Source: Turbatrix aceti (lineage: Eukaryota > Nematoda > Chromadorea > Rhabditida > Panagrolaimidae). Taken from it: a stretch of DNA of 64,000 bases. The stretch lies in NCBI GenBank assembly GCA_963969345.1, contig OZ017767.1, forward strand, positions 744,001 through 808,000, given 5' to 3'. Of the stretch, positions 57,073-64,000 are shown one piece after another. The notes below the pieces were generated by a model that saw only the letters and a program-made list of their open reading frames with translations, ran no database searches and was not told where the DNA came from. Position numbers and translations under genes: made by a program. Numbering within the stretch: the stretch's first letter is position 1; each line of letters begins with the position of its first letter.

Positions 57073-58222
57073 CTATGGTGTATAAAAAAGTGCAGTATTC
57101 ATCGAACGAAAGCTTTCCTTGACAACGGCAATGAGTTCCTTTTGAGTCCAAAATATAATCAAACTGTTTCCCACGCCTGAAAATACACTTACTATGCATT
57201 TGATAAAGGTTGTCACTGAGAAAACACCGTATACCTTTGTGAATAAAGCAGACATAGACCACTTGTAAGATGTAATCCAAGTTAAGTTGCCGATCAAAAA
57301 TGTAAGACGATGAGTGTTGAACAAACATGATGCAATCCGGTAAAACGTATAAGAAAAATTGATTAGCCATCAGGAGAAGAAATGTTGCGGTCATTTTTAT
57401 TGTTCGTGACCGTATAGCTTTTGTGTTTGTGTTTTTGTTGGTGATTATCTTTAAAAAAATAAAATTGAAATTTTAAAATCGCATTCAAAAAAATATTTAC
57501 TTTGTAAATCTTGTTTGCTATGAAAGCGTAGATAGTGAGTCCGGCGATACTGCAGACCAGTCTTATTGTGCGTAAAACCATGTGACTGAACGGTGTCAGG
57601 TATTGGTGAAACGCGCATATTGAAGTGACCTAAAAATCATGAATTCAAAAAATAATATATTATTTTGGAAAACTTACATCTTTAACGTCGCGCATTGAAA
57701 AATTTATTACTCCAGCGAAAACTGTAAATATGAAAGAAGGAATAAAAACTAGCATTCCCAGGTAAAAGCTGTAGCGTGTAGACAAGTTTCTGTAAACCAG
57801 AGGCCAGGTGACTGCTATGAGTCGATCGAAGCATGACACGAAGAATATTATTCCGACGCCCGGGGTTATGAACAGGAACATAAAAGAAGGCAGAACGGTG
57901 TAGCACTCCCATCTTGAATAAGCTGAAAAGTGAACCACAATTCCTTTAAAAAAATATTTACCAAAAACTCACGAATGGGCTCTGCAACCAAAAACAATTG
58001 TCGATTGGCATGCAAAAAATATGTCAACCCAAAAATTAAATCAAAAAACATGCTAGCGGCCAGGAGGACATATTCCTTTTGTTTCCAAAATTTAGGAGTG
58101 AACCAGACGATAAGTACCATAACCGTATTTATAATGGTCAAGAATCCGCCTTCCACGGCGTAGATGTAATTTATAGGTGCCCATAGTGTCATGGACAACG
58201 TGGTGGAGTTCGGCTCGGTCAT
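57073..58222 (-). CDS. 7TM GPCR of a different subfamily (receptor E)
   Basis: Unrelated in sequence to the other six. Exons 57973-58222, 57678-57922, 57501-57629, 57323-57448 and 57073-57261 give 312 aa. N terminus MTEPNSTTLSMTLWAPINYI; TM1 GGFLTIINTVMVLIVWF; TM2 LLAASMFFDLIFGLTYFLHA, where Asp is the usual TM2 residue; TM3 with a canonical DRY-like CFDRLIAVTWPLVYRN; TM6 ATFLLLMANQFFLYVLPDCI; TM7 SVFSGVGNSLIIFWTQKELI. The DRLIAVxxP signature resembles nematode srsx-type receptors. The last intron (57262-57322, donor GTTCAA) is weak; without it TM6 and TM7 are in different frames, so a frameshift is the alternative. It lies only 70 bp from the stop of receptor D, tail to tail. Confidence 0.72.
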
Positions 58223-59900
58223 TGTCAGTAACACTACCAGTCTGTATTAGGTACCCCTGTACGGCAATGGTTGAACTATGATTTACTAACCCGTTAAATT
58301 GAGGCATGTCAGTTAGGATGTCTTGGGAATTGATAGCATTTACGGCACAAAAGGGACCTGTTGACTGTCATTCAATGAGTGCAATAAACATACAAAAACT
58401 GTTTCTTCTTCAACGTTGCTGTCATTAGTCACGTCTTTTTGCTTTTAACTGATTTTCACATCCGCAACAGCATCCATAAATAGTACATTCAGACAATTTG
58501 CAATCATTTTTAATTCACACATGTAAATGTAGGTGGAATAGAAAAACAAATAATGATGAATCTAAATATTTATTTCCCGGTTACGGTAAAAAATACTTTT
58601 GTGCAAAAATATTTTTGAAAAAAAAAACAATTATTTAATGACGTATACATAAATATTATTTTTAATGAGTTTATTTCTGTCATTCGCGTAATAACTTTTT
58701 TTGTGTCTCTAGAGATTTGACACCCTCATTTTCCGGTAAAATCTTTGATTTTATAATTACGAGGATGTTTGAATTGCGACTTTAAGTCAAAGACAATGTA
58801 GTGTGCTTCATCAACAAATAACAATGAAGACTAAATTACTGTTTTGCAATATTTTTGCACGATGCAGAATCAAACATCGGAGCATGCTAGATTAAGGGAA
58901 ACCCTGATGAACAACAAAATATCTTTTTTTGTAAACAGGATAAGTAAACACAAATTCAAAAACAAATTTACAAATTTAAAAGAGTTTGAAACATTTGCTA
59001 CAAGTTTGAAATTATCAAAAAAATTCAAAGTAAATATTAAGAAGACGGGAAATAAAAACGTTTTTGATAATACAAAACATCCCAATATGAATTATCGAGC
59101 AGGTGTGTAGGGGAAAAGCAATAAGTAAAGATTATAAAAATGATCGTAAAGCGGTCAACTTCTATTAAAAGTACAAAACATAACACAAACGAGTAAAATC
59201 AGTAAAAACTTACAACAAACATGATTTCTAAAATAACCTCCAGCATGTACAGTATTCTGTTTGGCTGGGAAATAGAAATAGTATTTATCTTCCTGAAATT
59301 TGCAGCACTGTATTCCGCGCGTGTTATTAGTTGTTTTTTTTTTAGGTTAAAAAATTTCTATTTAAATACGAAAATTTATTGCAGAGTCGATATCAGTACG
59401 GTCCAGTACTTTTTTTTTTGCGTAAGATAATGAGTTCGGGTGTTTTTTTTTGACAGTATCTTTTGAACCCCTATTTTATCTACTTAAAGTATTTTAACTG
59501 TAAAGAAAATTTTCTTTTATTTCTTTCCCAAAAAAGATGAATGACTGTTTTGCGTGGCTTTTTGCACCCAATTAAAGAAATTGATATTGTTCGTTCAGAT
59601 TGACTGACCCCTGAAAAGACATCAACATACCACGAATTGGCAAGGTTTTATAGAGCAAACATTTTTCGTGACACGTAATCGTACAATACAACAAGAAAAC
59701 GGGATGACCAATCAGTAGCGATTGTGGTACCAAATTTTCCAATTTTCGTGTCAGGTTTCGATCATCGTTTCAAGGACTGCAGGACAGATCAATTGAGATG
59801 CAGGTTCAACAAGTACATTTTTCAGAAAAATCATAAATGAACTGCTGAATATGTATTTACTTTGTTCAAATGGCGGTAGTATTTATTAGCAAATAGAAGT
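58223..59900. other. AT-rich spacer around the centre of the receptor inversion
   Basis: No supported exon chain. A Lys/Asn-rich open frame at 58844-59110 looks compositional. The conserved 3' block of receptor F lies at 59543-59607. Confidence 0.5.
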
Positions 59901-61142
59901 TCATAAATCCGATGTCTGAATATCACCTTCGTTCTGGGACGTCCTTCGAACAGTTGTATCTGTTTTATAAGTTGCCGCCTTGCTCGAAAATAAAATGTCG
60001 ATGTCATATTTCATTATGAACATCTGTTTGGCCGTTTTCCTTATTTGATTATCAGTTGCGAAAGACACAGCAGGATCGATGATTATCCGAAGCATAAACA
60101 GAAATCTACAGTAACCCAATTTTTGAACCATGGTGTCCAATTGATATTGAAAATCACATGGTTTGATTTTTAGGATCAAGTAAAATATCCATGCAATGTA
60201 CGCTGAGTTGAATACGGTAAATGTAGCCATGTTGAGTGATAGCTTCCACATTGGATATCTTTTTTTAAACGATCGAGGGTGATATGTGTAAAAAGAACGC
60301 GAGAAACGATAGGCGCGAAGAATTAGGCCCGCTGAAAATAATTTGACAGTTGAAAATCACCAAACCAATTGTTTTACCTGACAGGATGTAACAAATTATG
60401 GTAACTGCGAAAAAAATAACAAAGCAAATGTCTTGAATTTGAAAGACTTTTCTCGCGCAAGTTTCAAGTTTGCATCCGGTCCACTGTCTTAGCGGTTCAT
60501 ACCAGAGGGATATTATCAGAAGCAGATGTATACTTATGATAGCGAGGAAAATGATCCAACTTATCACTGCTATAAAGTAGCACTTTTTGACCGTAAATGA
60601 TTTTTTGTAGTCCATTGGTCTGGCCACGGCGTAAAGCTTGATGATGCTCAGAGAACAGTAGGACACCATGGCAGACCAGAGCGAGCTGATTGCAAATGCG
60701 TCGATAAAAAACACCGTGCCAATACTAAGATTTATAGGTTACCTTGGCTACATAAAGCAATAACTTGCTTTATCTCGGTTGCCAAAAAAACGTAGAAGAC
60801 ATTGACCAAGGCAGCAATGCATGCCATCACATCACCGACTGACCGATTAATTATCAAACCGTAACACTTTCGACTCACGCGGTTTCTGATAATCGATTGT
60901 TGAACCACTGCGATGAACAAAAGTGACCAAAAAATTCCCACAAGAGCTATCGGTAATGACAGGCAACCGTAATACGTTTTCAAGTTTTTCAACGCTCTTA
61001 TGTACAGCAGATGCTGAAAAGCATTTGTGAAATAAAAATTTGAATTGATTTGACTTACATTTTGAATTAATACTTCACTTGTGTTCTTCCAACACGAAGT
61101 AACCGACAGATGTTTTTCAAAATTAAATTTTATTTTATCCAT
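59901..61142 (-). CDS. 7TM chemoreceptor-like GPCR (receptor F), with a GC-AG intron
   Basis: Exons 61059-61142, 60769-61013, 60378-60724 and 59901-60331 give 368 aa, the same plan and exon lengths as C and D (84, 245, 347, 431 nt). MDKIKFNFEKHLSVTSCWKN, RNRVSRKCYGLIINRSVGDV, SSLWSAMVSYCSLSIIKLYA, WYEPLRQWTGCKLETC, RYPMWKLSLNMATFTVFNSA, IIDPAVSFATDNQIRKTAKQ, tail NEGDIQTSDL. Intron 2 begins GCAAGT, not GT, exactly where C and D have GTAAG, and ends TCTTAG. GC-AG introns with this extended donor are known to be spliced. Without splicing there the frame ends at a stop 15 codons on. Confidence 0.85.
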
Positions 61143-61484
61143 GGCTTTTGAAATAAATTTGATGAAAAATGTAACAAAACGATGACGTAAATATATTTAG
61201 TATAAATCTCAGACGTGACAAAATAACGACTAAATGGATCCTGCTAAAATTTAGATAAATGAAGGTTCATTTCGCACATCAGTCTCATGATGCTTTGGAC
61301 AATGGCTGCTTCGCGTGGCGTTTGGCATACAATTAAAGAAAATGATATTGTTTGCTCAGATTGACTGGACCCTGGCCAACCACAAAGACACCGCAGTTGA
61401 AAAATATTTATATTTAGAGTAAACATGTCTGATATTACAAGTATGCAACAAAAAACAGTATAATACGAAAAAATATTTGACCCG

Positions 61485-62761
61485 TCAAGAACTATCAATT
61501 CTTCTATCTAACGCAATCTTGGTACTCGTACTCTCCGACGTCTGCTGCGAGTCCGTGTTTCGACGACTGTCCATAATCTGGACCATTTTGCGACAGCCCA
61601 GGGCCTGTAGGACAGACCGTCTGATCTGCAGGTCCAAGAGGAACGTCACAATGGGATCACAAATAATCCGTAGCACCAGGGCAAAGCGAATGAGACCCTG
61701 TTGTATCGTCATTTCGTCCAGGTGCCTCGGGTAGTAGCAAGGTCGTTCGAAAACGAGAAACAGGATAACCCAAATGACGTATGGCAGGTTGAAGCCCGCG
61801 AAAGTGGCGACGTTGAGAGCCAGCTTCCACATCGGAAATCTTGACTTTACGGTTTTATGGTCACTGAAAACGCGGGCAAATCTCCTGGCTTGCAGGACGT
61901 AAGCAACTGAAAAAGCGTTGATTAGAACGCAGCTGCACAGAAGAAGAAACCTGTACCTGTGCCACAAAAACAAAAAATTGTGACAAAGTATATTACAACC
62001 ATGGATGCTTCACGGATCATGAAAATTGTCCTGCTGCATGTTTCGAGTTTGCATTGCGTGATCGTTTGAATGAATTCGATCCGAAGCACCATGTGAAACA
62101 TCGACAAGGACATCACCGAGAGAAATATTATCCAGCTGAACACAACAAAGTATATACATCTTTTCATGGTGATGGTTTTTTTGTAGTGAAATGGCTTGGC
62201 CACTGCCAGCAGCTTCATCATGCTCAACAGACAGTAGGATACCATGGCCGACCAGAAAGAGCAGATCATGAGACCGTCGATTGCAACTATGTAACGAATG
62301 CTAAAAAAATAATGTATTAATTGCGAATTGTATTTTCATGAAGACACTCACGCAGGTTTCTTATTTGACAAAATATAGACAACATTGAGGAGGGCAGCAG
62401 TGCAAGACAGGACATCCCCGATGGATCGGTTGATTATCAACGCGTAGCACTTTCGACTGACATGCCGCCTTTTTATGGCCCGATAGACGGTCACGATGAA
62501 CAGAATGGAAAATACCAGTCCAATGATGGCAAGTGGGAGCATAAAATACCCAAAGTACAGCTGGTAAGCTTCATAGGCTTTTCTGCTGACTTCTACCTTA
62601 AATTATGTATACATCAAAATTAAAGTTTGTGTTCAAAGACCAAACCAAACCTTGAAAGCTAGTTCTTCCGTTGTATTCTTCCAGCACGTGGTCAAGAGGT
62701 TGGCAGTAGTGTTCTCACTGTCGGGACCGGGCATGTCTATAGCACCAGCTTCTCTGGCCAT
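61485..62761 (-). CDS. 7TM chemoreceptor-like GPCR (receptor G)
   Basis: Exons 62651-62761, 62352-62596, 61957-62300 and 61485-61906 give 373 aa, the plan of receptor B (245 and 344 nt for exons 2 and 3). MAREAGAIDMPGPDSENTTA, RRHVSRKCYALIINRSIGDV, SFWSAMVSYCLLSMMKLLAV, CKLETC, RFPMWKLALNVATFAGFNLP, LRIICDPIVTFLLDLQIRRS. Exon 4 is nearly identical to that of B, apart from the last few codons (LDRRIDSS against SDSRRIESL). Its upstream region also matches that of B. It lies about 340 bp from the receptor F start, in the same orientation. Confidence 0.88.
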
Positions 62762-64000
62762 GTTTTTTTCGCATTGAAAGCCTGAGCAGGAATGAGACCG
62801 CTAAATATTTCGGTATCGTAAGAAAATTTTTTACGTCGCCAAAAAACAGAACAAAGCACACAGAAATAACCTATTCGCAGCAAAAACCATTTGAGCCGCT
62901 TTCAATCATGGGACACAACAATGACCAAAAATAAATAAAAGAAAAACAATGGGTGCCAATTCTAATAGTGGTGTTTAATTCCACAAAAATCGGAATAAAA
63001 GAAAACGGCGGTGTTTCATTGATAAACATGTTTTGCGCGTTTACTCAAAAGCAAAAAAAGTGCAATATGAACCTAATTTTAAATCAACTATTTAGAAAAA
63101 ACAGCATTATTTTCTAGGCACTGGCGTTTTATATTTAGATTATATCACGTTACACATTTTGTGGAAAATACATATAAGTAAACAAGTTGCATTTTTTAAA
63201 CCTCTGGCTACAACAATTTTTTAAGCTGGTTAAAAAATGAAGTTAGTCGGATTATCCCGGATTCAATATTGCGACATAAAAAGACTGCTTTTTATTTTGA
63301 CGGTGAGAAAACTAACATGAAAAACTAGTGCCCAAAAAAGAGATCAATTGAACATTTTAAACCTTTAGTGTGAAACAAGATCGTAAGTTTTTCTGTGCTG
63401 ATCTAAAAACGAGCAACATACACAAAAATACACAACAAATCGATCGAAATAACCTATGAGTCGTGTATGGGTTTCTCCGCGTTCATCAGCCAACCTGTTT
63501 TTTTGCAAAACAACTGTTGCGCGGATCATGAAAGATTATAAGCAAAACAAAAGAGCGCAGAACTAACAACAATGAGCGAATATCGGTAAGCAGAGCAAAA
63601 TACAACTAGCGTTCTTTGGTAAAAACTGGTTCTGTGGACAGCTAATTTCATATATTAACTGGGAGCAAAGGACGCGGGGTAAAACAATTGACGACAGAAA
63701 TACACATGTTTTGGCATCGCGACATATTGAAACCACATGAAAGGCAAAAAGGCAGTAGGTAGGCGGGTGAGTTCCTTCGTCCTAAAGATGAAAATACATA
63801 AACGCAGCCGTCGTTCGGCATTTGTCCTCAAAACATCGAATCAATCATGTATGTACAAATGGTTGTTCGGAGTCTGGACTTTGGATCAACCAGTTCAATT
63901 GTGCGCATCACCAACCGACCCATGCAACAAGTTCTACCTATAGAACCTCCATCAAAGAACAACTGCAAAGCGATGCGACATTTATGTCGCCTTGTCGGGG
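62762..64000. other. Upstream region of receptor G; no further gene seen
   Basis: About 62800-63560 is the inverse homologue of the receptor B upstream region (see 49904-51302). Beyond 63560 I see only short open frames and nothing that I can call a gene before the window ends. Confidence 0.5.

Noticed and set aside
58844..59110. 88-codon Lys/Asn/Phe-rich + strand open frame between receptors
   Set aside because: AT-rich composition alone explains it. No signal peptide, domain or splice structure.
1..64000. tRNA, rRNA, spliceosomal snRNA, spliced-leader RNA and CRISPR arrays
   Set aside because: No matches by eye to B-box-like GGTTCRANNCC, U1/U2/U5/U6 core sequences, the nematode SL sequence or regularly spaced identical repeats. 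A tRNAscan or Infernal run could still find diverged copies.

Overview
This is a nuclear window from a nematode. Genes lie on both strands and are cut into short exons by mostly 45-70 bp introns with T-rich TTTTCAG acceptors and GTRAGT donors. The intergenic DNA is AT-rich. Gene content also points to Nematoda: a cystathionine beta-synthase built from two tandem catalytic modules (the arrangement known from C. elegans CBS-1) and a cluster of 7TM receptors of the kind nematodes expand. There are no plasmid, phage, CRISPR or bacterial features. I cannot name the species.

Left third (1-23.3 kb): mostly housekeeping and regulatory genes. In order: the 3' end of an RG-rich protein gene (+), prefoldin subunit 4 (-), a CUB-like secreted protein (-), riboflavin kinase (+), a type-2 cystatin (-), a coiled-coil protein (+), a CoREST co-repressor homologue (+), a large Ser/Pro-rich protein gene of about 8 kb with a 4.4 kb first intron and a 6-nt microexon (-), a TMBIM/BI-1 family membrane protein (-) and a small RING-like protein (-).

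Middle (25-45 kb): mostly enzymes. Tandem-module cystathionine beta-synthase (+), a secreted class-3 lipase (+), two tandem single-pass membrane proteins (+), SepSecS of the selenocysteine pathway (-), a GID8-like LisH/CTLH protein (+), two tandem copies of a secreted cysteine-containing protein (+), a NIFK-like nucleolar RRM protein (-), ALDH7A1 (-), an acidic disordered protein (+) and a CRAL-TRIO/GOLD protein (-). Small TE remnants with CAGGGTGGC ends and minisatellites accompany the duplicated secreted genes.

Right third (45-64 kb): a 1.36 kb near-perfect inverted repeat (a fold-back or TIR element), an AT-rich gene-poor stretch, then seven GPCR genes, + + + + - - -. Six of them share one exon plan (exon 2 is always 245 nt, exon 3 is 344 or 347 nt) and fall into two clades. 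The outer members (51.3 and 62.8 kb) and inner members (53-57 and 61 kb) form a mirror-image arrangement. This suggests an inverted segmental duplication, and gene conversion has kept the last exon of the outer pair about 99 percent identical.

All exon models were assembled by eye from splice signals, reading-frame phase and recalled family sequences. No alignment was run. Every multi-exon total given here was checked to be in frame.
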